A stretch of 64,000 nucleotides of DNA from Branchiostoma floridae (taxonomy: Eukaryota > Chordata > Leptocardii > Amphioxiformes > Branchiostomatidae): the NCBI RefSeq assembly GCF_000003815.2, contig NC_049981.1, forward strand, positions 30,854,511 through 30,918,510, given 5' to 3'. Each line of letters starts with the position of its first letter. Positions within the stretch are counted from its first letter, which is position 1. Shown in pieces: positions 25,101-37,100 of the stretch. The notes below the pieces were generated by a model. The model saw only the letters and a list, made by a program, of their open reading frames with translations, ran no database searches and had not been told where the DNA came from. Position numbers and translations under genes: made by a program.

Positions 25101-28100
25101 TGTGTTTCTCCCAGTTGATGGTGGGTGGTCGGAGTGGTCCAAGTTCTCGGCCTGCGGGCGTGACTGTAACAACTGGAGAAGACGAGAATGCAACGACCCT
25201 CCGCCACAGTTCGGCGGGAGGTACTGCATTGGAGACAACATGGAGACCAGAAACTGCACAGGGGGCCTCTGCAGAGGTAAAAACAGGCCTGCGTTTTCGC
25301 CTTTTCCTTTTCTGATACCGTTTGTCATGTTCTTTTTTTTTAAAGATTAATTTTGAGTGAATGCCACATAAACGTATTTCCATGGTGCTTGGACGATTTG
25401 AAGAGAAATTGAGGCAAGTGAAATCAATTCAAAAGAAAAGCCTATCATCACTTCCTTACTCACTGATTTTATGTCAGTCTTGCAGTTCAACATGATTTAT
25501 CAAAACAAGAAGCCACGAAATATCTTTGTGTGGCCCCGAGTTCAAAATATTTGCTGTGCTACAACTTGGGTATTTATTTCTTTTAACTCTTTTGTATGTT
25601 AATCTTTAGTTTGCATGCTGTAAGTTGACCCGTTTTGTTTGTTGTTGTGCTGTTTTCTCTCACAGATTCTGAGGAAAGTGATCTACAAATTCAGACCAAT
25701 AGTCCGACATGTAAGTTTTGTGTTCCTTTTGAGTTTTTTTCTGTTACATATTTATGTTATTAGTCTTCACTCTTTGTTCCTGATATTTGTTTTTGGAGAA
25801 ATGGTAATAGTTAGCTTGGTAATAAAACTTGATGCATAAATATATATGTACACCCTTTGCAGGAGAATGTTAAAATGTTGCACTTTATGAAAATTTACTT
25901 AATTAACCAATGGTAAGTGAAGAAATGGAAAATGAAATACAATATTTTAGTATTTGAAATGCCATAACCAGTACAAATTTAGTTTCACATGGCTAGCAGA
26001 GACAAACTTAAGTAGCCATGAATGAAGAAAGCCATACTTGAAGTCAAAATTTAAGACCCGAACTGTATTCAAAGACAGCAAAGTGGTTTTGCAAATTTTC
26101 AGCTATCTGTACTGCTGTCTTCATCGGGTTCAAATGACCAGTCTTTTAGGACATGTGATTTAACTTTTGTTTATCTCATACCATCAGTTGCCAGTGCACG
26201 GTCAGAGGACAACCTGGCCCTCTACATCAGCCTGGTCGGGGCGGTCACAGTATTCCTGCTCGTGTGCCTGTTCATCATCGTGGTCTGGTGGAGAAAAAAC
26301 AGGCACTCAGGTGAGTCGCTAGAGCCAGCCTCTGTGATGTGCAGTTGTTGAAGTGAAGGGCCACAAAGAACAGGAAGGAAGTATTCCAAAATTACAAAAA
26401 AAAATTTAAATTTACACTTTTTCTATGTTTTGTGTGTGCATATACATGTACATAGTTGTGGTTCTTTGTGATTTTTTCTTCCACAACTCTCAAAGTCTAT
26501 TTTTAATGTGTTGAAGCTTCATGTGTTTGTATTGAAAAGTGAAAAGGAGTGACACACAGTCATCAAAAAAAGCTGACAATGTTTTATACATGCCAGTACA
26601 CTTGTGCTGGTAATACTTGCATCCAGGTATCCAGTATGTTGTGGTAGCATGTTTGTAATGTATGAAGTGGCTAGCATGGTAACGTTATTGTGGGGAAAAA
26701 AAGGCTGTTGTTCTTTTTCCTTTGGCTTTAGTCCTAATTTTGTATGGTGTCTTTTTACATGCATGGCATTCTAGTGAAGTAATGTTTTATGGCTTTAGTG
26801 TGGCAAAAGTTACAATTGTTGTATCTACCAGATACGTGTTGCAATCTGTCTTGTGACAGTTTGAATACCCTGCCTCCGTCTGTGATTGGTTATTCAGGGA
26901 ATTTCAAAGAACGGCCAGCGTGAGGTCTGAAGTGGTGGACCAGACTTTTTCCTTCTAAAGATGGTTTTCACTCCCTGTATAAAGAAAATGACAGAATTGA
27001 AACACCCTCAATAAAGACGCAGCAACGTACATGCATGGAAAAGAGACATTTAGATCTTTTAACACCAGATGGTAGTATCACGACATTTATGTAAAATTAG
27101 TACTGTTCTCAATCAAATCTTCCAGAAAATGTTGTACGAAAACAAGCCTCTCTCATGATATTTTAACACCAGATGGCAGTGTTGTCATGACATTTGTTTA
27201 AAACTGTTCTCAATCAAATCTTCAGGTAAAACATAATTTACACAAAATACAAACGAGCCACATTATGGCAACATGCAATGGAAAAGAGACATTTAGATAT
27301 TTTAACCAGATGGCAGTGTTCTCTAGCCTGGATACCATCCTATTTCTACTGGGGCTCCTTACACTCACTTCATTAAAAAAAATGTTAAGGGAAGTGAGTG
27401 TAAGGAGCCCCAGTAGAAATAGGATGGTACCCAGGCTAAGTGTTATCATGACATTTATGTAAAATTTGTACTGTTTTCAATCAAATCTTCCAGAAAATGT
27501 TGCACGAAAACAAGCCTCACTACAGGAACATGCAATATTCTTGCTTTGCACACGCAGACCAGATTACCATTGATGTGCAGTGATGTAATTAGATTTGTAC
27601 CGGCACATGATGCTGTCAATATCCGGCCAGGCTTAGACGCTTCCAGCAATGAGATTATACGAGTCGTGGGGAGAAGCTTTTATCTGTTGTGCAGTTTGTC
27701 TTGTTTTGTGGCTTCCATGTGATGGCAGTTTTCTGTCATATTCAGGGAATCATTAGAGCTTTGTTTGTTTGGGGTAATACTTTTCACAGAGTGTTTTCTG
27801 ACAATATTGGATCACTGCATCAGGTGTCTGTCTCGTTTTCGAAACGCCTTTTCAAGACAAAGCTATGTAAAAAAAATTGGTGAGTGATGTGTTGAAAATA
27901 AAAAAACAACTTGCTTTTGAGTTGTTGAGATGAACTCCAACTCATATGGGCAGTTTTAAAAGTACCTCAAAAGTGGTCGATGGTAATTCAATCTTGTGGA
28001 CAAGTCTCTGGTCGTATATCTCAATTTAGGGAAAGCTAACCTTGTTTCGTTATTGGCCTTCTTGGCTATGCGGTAAGTTTGGACATTGAATTGAATTTTA

Positions 28101-31100
28101 AAGCATCGTTCAGACCTACTTTCAAATGCACCATATCGTCAGGAATTAGGCATTAGTGTTCGGGGGGGGGGTGCACTGACTTCTTAGAATCAATTCTAAT
28201 TACATTGCACTGATAACACAATATCAGTAAAAATACCCGGTAGTCACGTAACCTCATTACGCGTCCTGTATTCGCCTCCCGCGAGCAACGTTGACATATT
28301 ACAGCCGGGGAAATTTAATTGTGCCACCCTCGCCATGGATACTAATGGGAAAAGAGGATCAAGTCTTTGGGTAGGGGGATTTCAGGCCCATTAAGTGATG
28401 GTGGAAAATTGGAGAAGTGACTCGTGATATTTCGCTCCAAGGCATAGGACCGAGTTTGTATCTTGTGTTTCTGACATATTTTTGCCCTTGGAGAGATGAC
28501 GACTAAATTTGGAGCTTGAGACAAGTTTCGCAAAGTCTAAGATGCTTGTCAAGCTAGATCAGTACAGTCCTTGAAGAAAACAATTTGTTTATTTTAAAAA
28601 AATTCACACAAAAATGTTGGGGGGGGGGGCAAATATTACAAAAGAAATGTGCCACCATTCTTAAAATAGCAATCTGGATTTGTTCTGGTAACTGCAAAAT
28701 ATATTCTACCCCATACAAAGAAATTGCACATAGAAAGAAGGATTTTCTTTTCTCAAATTTCTATAAGAAACAAAATGAATCCATTTCAAGAATTTCCCAC
28801 AGGAACTGTGATTTCCCCCCAGGAAATGTAAAACCAGCCCAGCGGAATTCTCCCGCCCTCATGTCGTGACAGAAAACAGTCATCTGTCACAAAGTGTGTC
28901 AATCCACCATGAAGGTGACTTCCCGCCACACTAAATCTACAGGCACTGCAGAAATGCCCGCAGGGACAGCCTCTCGGGGCCTCTACTTGACCCTTGTACT
29001 CCCGGAGTGTGGGGGTATTTGGAAGTGCGAAACATCACAAATTATGAGAGTTATTTCAGTAAATTGTGGGAAGGCTTACGTGGGAGACCAAGCGAAACCT
29101 GGTGTGCCTACAAAGCATGGTGATTTGAAGACAACCAGCCATCTGGATTGGTCATAAAGCACAAATCGCCATTAAAATTGAAAACCATGCATTTCTATAC
29201 ATTTAACCTAATTTTTCAAACCAATTATCATCAAAAACCAAATTATCAACAGTTTAGATGAACATACATGCCCCAACAAGAGCACCAATAATATCTGGTC
29301 TATATGTAGACAGGTAGTCACTATAGTCAGGATTTTTATTGCTTGTATCAGTAGACCATCGAAACAGGACATCTTGGCAAAGTGGTCCTTACTACATGTA
29401 TATATGGATGATAACATGTACAGCTTTGACTGTATCAGGTATATATATATATGAATAATGACATTGTGTTATGCTGGTTTCTTGTCGCTGGGGTTCTGCT
29501 AATTTCCCATTCAGGTAGTGTCGCGCCCATTACATTACGACAGAGCATTATACAACATTGCTCTTCACAGCGGATGACTTTCAATAATGCGGCTCCCTGT
29601 CGCTAATGAAATTATGGCATGTACGGCAGGTGTATGTACTGTGCAATCTGTTCCAGCACACAACTCTCCTGAGCATAATGCCGGATTACGCCTACAGCTG
29701 TGAAAAATTTGCCGAGCGACAGTGGGGTGTTGGAGCGTGCGTTTGTCTCACCATGGCGCAGCCAGATCAAATTTCGTTAGTACATACATTGTATACAGGG
29801 CTCGGAATTGAATTTTGTCAATAGAATGCTGTGTACTGGTGTACAGAAGTACCTCTACACTTAATATATAACCTTTCACAACTGAACAATTTTGTGCGCT
29901 GCATCCAATTTCAACTGCACAAATTGCCTATGCACCCAGTATTTTGAGCCCTTATTCACAAAGATTGCAATTTTGGCTTGATGTGTTTCAACACCTGCAG
30001 CAGTTGTTTGAGTTGACACCTCCAACTCAACTGTCACATTTTCACTTGGTAGGTTTTGAAAAAGTGATTTGAAATTCAAATTTTTAAAGGATTTTTATGA
30101 TAAGCAAGTCTTTTTCCAGTGCTTTGTCAAGCAAAAAATCATTTTGGTAGCTGTTTATAAGCTCAGCAGAAGAACAGGAAACGTTGTTATATGTAGATGG
30201 GACATTTGTTCAATCATTATGTACTGCATATCCAGCATATGAAGCACACAAATTCAGATAGTTTTATTCATATACAGGTATACACAAAGACAGATAGATA
30301 CATTAGATTTTTGTATTGCTGATAGCAAGTTTTTCCAGGATGATTGAAGCATTGGTCTATTCACGTAAGACGTACATTGCGATCCATAAATTAGATTACA
30401 TTGAGTTGTTGCCTCTATTGAGTTCTCTTTGTATTACTGTCAATCAGTATCAGTTTTTCCAGCAAGTATCGGTTCCTTTCCTGGGGTGTGTGAATGGCGG
30501 CGGTGCCGTACTAGGTGATTAGAAGCGTGCCCTGAGAGTCGGCGGGTTTCATGCGCCAACCGGGAGGCAACAAAAGACGCGATTCACGAACCGGCTGCTT
30601 CGCGGTTCGTCGGTGTCCAACCGTGAAATCAGAGCGCCGACGTGAATAGTAATAAAGAAGCCGCCGCCAGAACCGGGGCTGGGAGGGGGATATGCGGTTG
30701 TCGCAGATTAATCTCTGACTTTGCATTTTTTTTTTCTACTTCTCTTCCTGGTGTGTAGTTGGCTGGAAAATTAGATTATGCAGCCAGAGAATTCTAAATG
30801 TCAAATGAGAATATTGTGATGACTCAAGAGATGTGAGCTTCACCCCCAGAATGCAGGCTTATTACAAATTTACAATTCTTTATCAAGGAATCAACTGCAT
30901 CGATTAATGTTTGTTTCTTAGTTGTATCCTTTGAACTTTGACTTTGGCTAATTCAGATTGCAAACAATATGATCATACTTTTACTACTATAATACACTGT
31001 GTATGCTTTCCTGGTGGGACATTGTTACTGTTTTGCTTCCTATGACTACAGATATCTTTGAAGCTTGGCTAGCACGGAATTTTTAGTGAAATAGGAGGAA

Positions 31101-34100
31101 AGCACTGCATGGAATACTGGTATGTGCTTGCTGCCTTGCGCCCAGGATTGTTTCTGCATGCTCGCCTTCCCAGCATCCCTTGCTTTCCTTCCCAGCATCC
31201 CTCGCTCTCATTCCCAGCATCCCTCGCTCTCCTTCCCAGCATGCCCTGCATCACCTCTCCCTCTCCCCTTCTTCAGATGATGACGACTTTGTTTCCTCGG
31301 ACTCGGTGTACCCAGTGCAGATCCCGGCCTCCTACTTCCCCCATTACCCCTGCCACCAGAACCTGTGTGAGTTTCCCCCACTTCTTCTCAATCACTCCTT
31401 TTCTTACCTTAAGACTCAGTCCCTGATCTCACATCTTTACGTCTCAAGACTCCTTTACTCGATCACTAACCCTAACCCTCAGGCTAAACTACTTCAGTCC
31501 TATATCGATATCCTCGACTCTCAGGAAATTCCACCCAGTTTCCACATTTCACCCAGTCATCAAAAAAAATCTGAACCCCATGACGCAAAACTGATAGAAA
31601 TGCATGCATCAGCTGAAAATGACGGATTTAAGAACGAAAAATCAACAGTATGGGCTCCCAAACAAGTAGCGAGATAGAAAAAAGTTAGAGCCATAGACAG
31701 CCCTATCAGTCTATCATACCCCTGCCACCAGAACCTGTATGTTTCTCAGCAGGGCAGTTATACCGGTTATATAGGTACAGATACACCAAACTCATTGAGT
31801 AAACCTCACTGCTATCGAAAGGGCTGCTAGAAGAGTGATAAAGTCAGGATACTCATCAGGCATCGCCATCGTTGTTCCTATTTTTCCCCCTCCTCCCTCG
31901 CATGCACCGAAATTATCCTGCAGTAAATTCCGATGAAGGTATTTGTCATTTGGGGGAAGATTGGCGCACAAAATGTCGTTTTTGTAAAGTTTTATGGCAC
32001 TTTTGTTGATGGTTTTCATCCGAGGTTTGCGTGCGGAAGCACGTTTCCCCCTGACCTCCATTTTGGAGTGCTTGACCTTGTCGTGAAGGTGATATGAAAT
32101 TCTATTAGATTGCACATTTTTATGGTGTTTTATTACATTAGGACGCTAATTTGACAGCTTTGTTTTCGGAGGGGACACACATAACAATCCCTCATTGACC
32201 CAGAAAGGGAAATGTCTAACATCAAATCACAGTTATTCTTCAAATCAGAGCAGGACAACTTCCCTGATGGATTATCGTGGATTCTTCCGACCATTTGCAT
32301 TTATTTTATTTGCCTTTGCAATGATTTAAAGTTAAACATCTTATTTTTGGATTTTTCTTAGAGGACGCCAATACATGATTACCATTTATATTAGACATTT
32401 CTGAAGGTGTTTCTGCTAAAAATTATGTTTTATTACAAAGATTTGGTTATAGATTTCTACTAACTGCCCCCTCCTACCATTACTGTCTTTAACAAACTAT
32501 TTCACAACAGTCTGTCTTTGCCTGTTCCTGCCAAGTTAGGCCACACCAATTTAAATTGTTGGATTTAAAACAGAAATGCTTTACTGAAAAAACGTGATGA
32601 AGACAAAGTCTGAGCACCAGGTTTATGCCTTGGTGCACTCAGTTTTATGGAGTAAATTCGGTCATGTTCATGTTTTCCTCTCTGACCATTGCTTTTATGA
32701 CATCTGGTTTGTACATTTTTACTTTAAAAATCCCAGAACCAACGAATCAAATTGGCTCGACCCTATTGTATCCTTAACACATTCAGATTCATTCGTGGCC
32801 CTCTCCCTCTTCCCAAAGACCCCATGCAACACAGACTGCAAACTTTTGTGCCAAAGTTATGTGAAGGCGTGCGCGTTGTACTTGGCAGAACGCAGCGTCG
32901 TATGTCACCAGACTCGCGGGTGATGGCAGTCGTATGTCTTGCCTAATGTATGTGTGCCGGGGTGGAGGATCCATCATTTTACTCATAAACCGTTCCGAAG
33001 TCCCCATTTGTTGGGATACAGCGCATTTATTGACTAATGATGTCGTAAATCTGGGTGCAGAAGTGAGAAGAGGTTGCGATCGGGGAGTTTTGGGGTGAAT
33101 TGTTGTTAGGAAGGGAAAATGGATGCTGTAAAATGCTGGGTTAACAGTTGTCAGATGTTTTCGTGTTGTTTTTTAAAACAATCTAGTTTCTGAAATTGAT
33201 AACAGGGAAACAACTCAAGAGTATCTTGTGAAGAAAGACTTGCTTCATACCTGAAAAATTTGGAGTCCCGCAGAGGTGCCTTTTTTTAGTCATATTGCCT
33301 ATGTGTTTATAAAGTTCTTCCTCACTTTGCCATAAATGAAGTAAAAGTAACGATGTAAAGTCCCCATTTGTTGGGATACAGCGCATTTATTGACTAATGA
33401 CGTCGTAAATCTGGGTGCAGAAGTGAAGAGAGGTTGCGATCGGGGAGTTTGGGGGTGAATTGTTGTTAGGAAGGGAAAATGGAAGCTGTAAAATGCTGGG
33501 TTAATGGGATAATTGTCAGATGTTTAAATTTTCTATAGTTGATAGCGGGGAAAACGAAAGTACAACTTTTGTAAAGAAAGTTCTTTGCATTTGCTTCTTC
33601 TATATAAGAGGGAAAACGGATGCTGTGAAATTCTGGGTTTATGGAATAATTGTCAGGTGTTTTCTTTTGTTTGTTTTATTCAAAACGAGGTTTCTAAAGT
33701 TGATAGCAGGGAAAACTCAAAGTACAACTAAAGAGTATCTTGTGAAGAAAGTAAAGTTACTTGCAGTTGCTTCATACTTGAAAAAGATGAAGTCCCTCAG
33801 AGGTGCCTTATTAAGTCATGTATTTTTGCAATGTTTGGTGCATATTTGCTCAGTTTGCAGCTACTTTATATGGTATGGATGACTTTTTGGAACCGTCGAA
33901 ATTGATGCGCATGCGGATATCATCCCTTAAATCATATCAATACGGCCTCAAATCAGGGAATGAACAAATTAGTTTGTCTGATCTTAATTCCTAACCCACG
34001 GTACAGTTTATACTTCCCCACTCTTGTAAAATACCGTGCTGGTGTGTGTGTGTTACAGTATGCGGCAGTTTTTACTGTCGCTTAAAACTTTATGGTAGTC

Positions 34101-37100
34101 CGAATCAGGTTCACTGCTATTGGCTTCATGTTTGGCAGCAAATTTGGGCAATTTCGAGCGTCGTAACACCAAAACTCACGCCGTAAACTGTAGCAGGTTG
34201 AATTGAAATGAACATTGGAATAGATACAATGGGCCTGGTCACTCGTTTTGTATGGGCAAAAGGGATAATAAAGGAACAATATGCCTCCACGGTCGCAATA
34301 CACTATAAATATTATAAGGCTTTAGTCACTTTATGTGACCTTATGTTTTGGAGCAGTCTTTTCAAACTGCGTTTTTTTTTACTATTCCACTTAGCTGCAC
34401 GTTTTGATGCTATCGCTTATACGTCTTGATGCTATCACGGATATGGTCCACGAGAATAATTTTTGGAACACGGACTAACGACCCGTTTCACCTTGTGTGA
34501 GGGGTCAAAGCTAATCTGTATCGTATCTCTCCCGCCTCCGTCGGATTTGTTATCAGCACTTCCTTCATCAATTTTCAATTTAGACCCTCTGTTCGCGTTT
34601 CCCATTGAAGGTGGTGTGTAATATAATCCGAACCTCCGTATTAATGTAACACGAAGCCGACGGATTAGCGACCCCCACAAGACAGCGACACGGATGTCGT
34701 GCAAGGTCAAACGGCTCAAGGTGACCTTGTGGCTTGCGTTCTAAAATTCTAATTGCAGGCATAAGGTGATACCCGCTCTTCGGTCACTCCCATCTATTGA
34801 TTATGTCTCCAGTACTGTCTTTTGAGGAACGTGTGTCTTTTTACCTCCGCTGTAAAATAGACAAAGTTCACTTCGTAATTGATAGCCACAACTTGGCCTT
34901 CTGACCACTCTAAGACAGCTGCCCCAGAGTTTGTGCGTTGTCGTGCTCTTTGCACCTAGCCGGTGCCCAATTTCGTGCGAGGTCGTGATAACCGTTTGAC
35001 AGAAATTCGTAAGAAAGATCGAGAGTTCGTGTTGGTGGGGGAAGGGTAGGATTGAGGGGTCAGAGGTCGGCTGGTGGATTAGTATCCCTAATCTATCACT
35101 GTGCTCTGCGAAAATGATTTTTGTCCGAATTGCCCCACCTCTTGCCAGCAGGACATGAATCTGACACTGTTCCTGGCGATAACAGGACCGCGGGGGCACT
35201 CATGGGGTCGCCGGAGAACGCAAAACTCATCCCTCAAAAGCCCCTGTTTCCTGGGCGATTGGACTTGGGGTCGAGTTCCCTGGCTTCTCGGGTTGAAACG
35301 TATTTCAGTCTGGACATATAATATATAAGCAACTTGTATTCATTTTCAAGGCTATGTTTTGTTATCTGTGTAGCCAAACATTTTTGTCATGCATTGTAGC
35401 TGGAAGTGATGAAATTCAAATTCTCTTTAGACTGTGTAGGAGAATTCATGAATGGCTTTCATTCTCATTGCAGTATCTTCAGATAGTATCAAATGACAGT
35501 ATAAATGATTTTAGTTGATCTTAGTTTGTAATAGGTGTGCATCATAGAATGAAGTGTGCAGCAAGTAGATTGCACAATCAGCACTTGAGAAACTGCTAAG
35601 TAGTATCCAGTAGCTATGGGCTAGTGGCTTGCAGTCTCAATTTTTTTTATAGCCAGTAGGATTTGAACCCCAATGTGCAGAGGACTGATAGGAGCCAGTT
35701 ATAAACTTTCAGCCACACGAGTTCATGATATCGATAGAATGTGTGAAGTGAGATATTTTATGTACAGGTAATAGAGAAAGTTGCAGCATTGAATGATTCA
35801 TGCTACTACAAACCTGTACTAGTGACCACCTCTACATAAGGGCCATCTGGGCATTGATATTCAGTCAAACCTGTACAAGTGACCACCCTAATTTAAGGAC
35901 CATCTGGCCATTGATATACAGTCTAACTGTACTAGTGACCACTTCCACATTAGGAACACCTGGCCATTATTTCTTTTAGATGGTCTCGCCATGGACTTAA
36001 GTATTACAAACTCTGCCTATAGCAAGTTAACCACCTGTCTGCCGTGGCCATTTTCTTGTCAATTAAGTGGACTCTATTGACAGGTTTGGCCGTGTACATG
36101 TATTTGCTTGGTATAGGGAGGAACATACATACAGCAATAGCTGGTCAGTGACTATATACCCTCCACTCTTCATGTACATAATTGCTATGTTTTAATTGTT
36201 TCATTAACTTCATCGTTCCTTTGTTTTACCATGCTCCACTTCATACCAACTTCAAAAGAAAAGAAGAAAAAAAGGATTGTCAAGTTGCATTTTACACATT
36301 TTTGTTTGTTTTTTTGTTATTCTTTATAGACATGAGCTCGTCCTCCGCAGCCCTAACTGTGGATCCAGGCAAGCCCTATGGATATCCTCCTGGTGAGTCC
36401 AACTTCACAGTCCCTCATCTCACATCTCAAGACGTCTTAACTCTTTCCTTAACCACAACCCTCAGTCCCTCATCTCACATCCTTACTTCTCAAGGCGTCT
36501 TAACTCCCTCCTTAACCACAATCCTCAGTCCACACAGTCCCTCATCTCACATCCTCACTTCTCAAACCTGCACAAGTGACCACTTCTTCACAGTCCCCCA
36601 TCTCATATCCTTACTTCTTAAGACGTCTTAACTCCCACCTTATCCATACCCTCAGTCCACACAGTCCCCCATCTCACATCCTTACTTCTCAAGGCGTCTT
36701 AACTCCCACCTTAACCACAATCCTCAGTCCACACAGTCCCTCATCTCACATCCTCACTTCTCAAGGTGTCTTAACTCCCTCCTTAACCACACCCTCAGTC
36801 CACACAGCCCCTCATCTCATATCCTCACTTCTCAAGATGTCTTAACTCTTTCCTTATCCACACAGTCCCTCATCTCACATCCTTACTTCTTAAGACGTCT
36901 TAACTTTCTCCTTATCCACACAGTCCCTCATCTCACATCCTTACTTCTTAAGACGTCTTAACTTTCTCCTTATCCACACAGTCCCTCATCTCACATCCTC
37001 ACTTCTCAAACCTGCACAAGTGACCACTTCTTCACAGTCCCTCATCGCACATCTCAAGACGTCTTAACTCCCTCCTTATCCACAATCCTCAGTCCACACA

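Larger units (their letters stand above)
26311..31276 (+). other. UNC5 intron after the TM exon
   Basis: Holds a tandem repeat at 27030-27510 with a foldback element inserted in it, poly(G) runs near 28157-28168 and 28619-28629, and a CpG-rich island at 30490-30710. Just before the next exon (31160-31260) is a CTTCCCAGCATCCCT tandem motif. No other gene is supported. Confidence 0.6.
31367..36329 (+). other. UNC5 intron between two cytoplasmic exons
   Basis: Contains a dispersed repeat plus a copied exon end (31425-31745), a long tandem duplication (33000-33790), a TCAAGGTGACCTTG-type motif at about 34715, and the GTGACCAC repeat (35810-35965). No further exon is supported. Confidence 0.6.

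Noticed and set aside
31180-31677. 165-codon frame extending the 31277 exon
   Set aside because: It merely reads through the GTGAGT donor into an intronic repeat; UNC5 phase continuity needs the splice at 31366.
35640-35700. Reverse-strand tRNA T-loop-like GGATTTGAACCCC
   Set aside because: The rest of a tRNA cannot be assembled around it.
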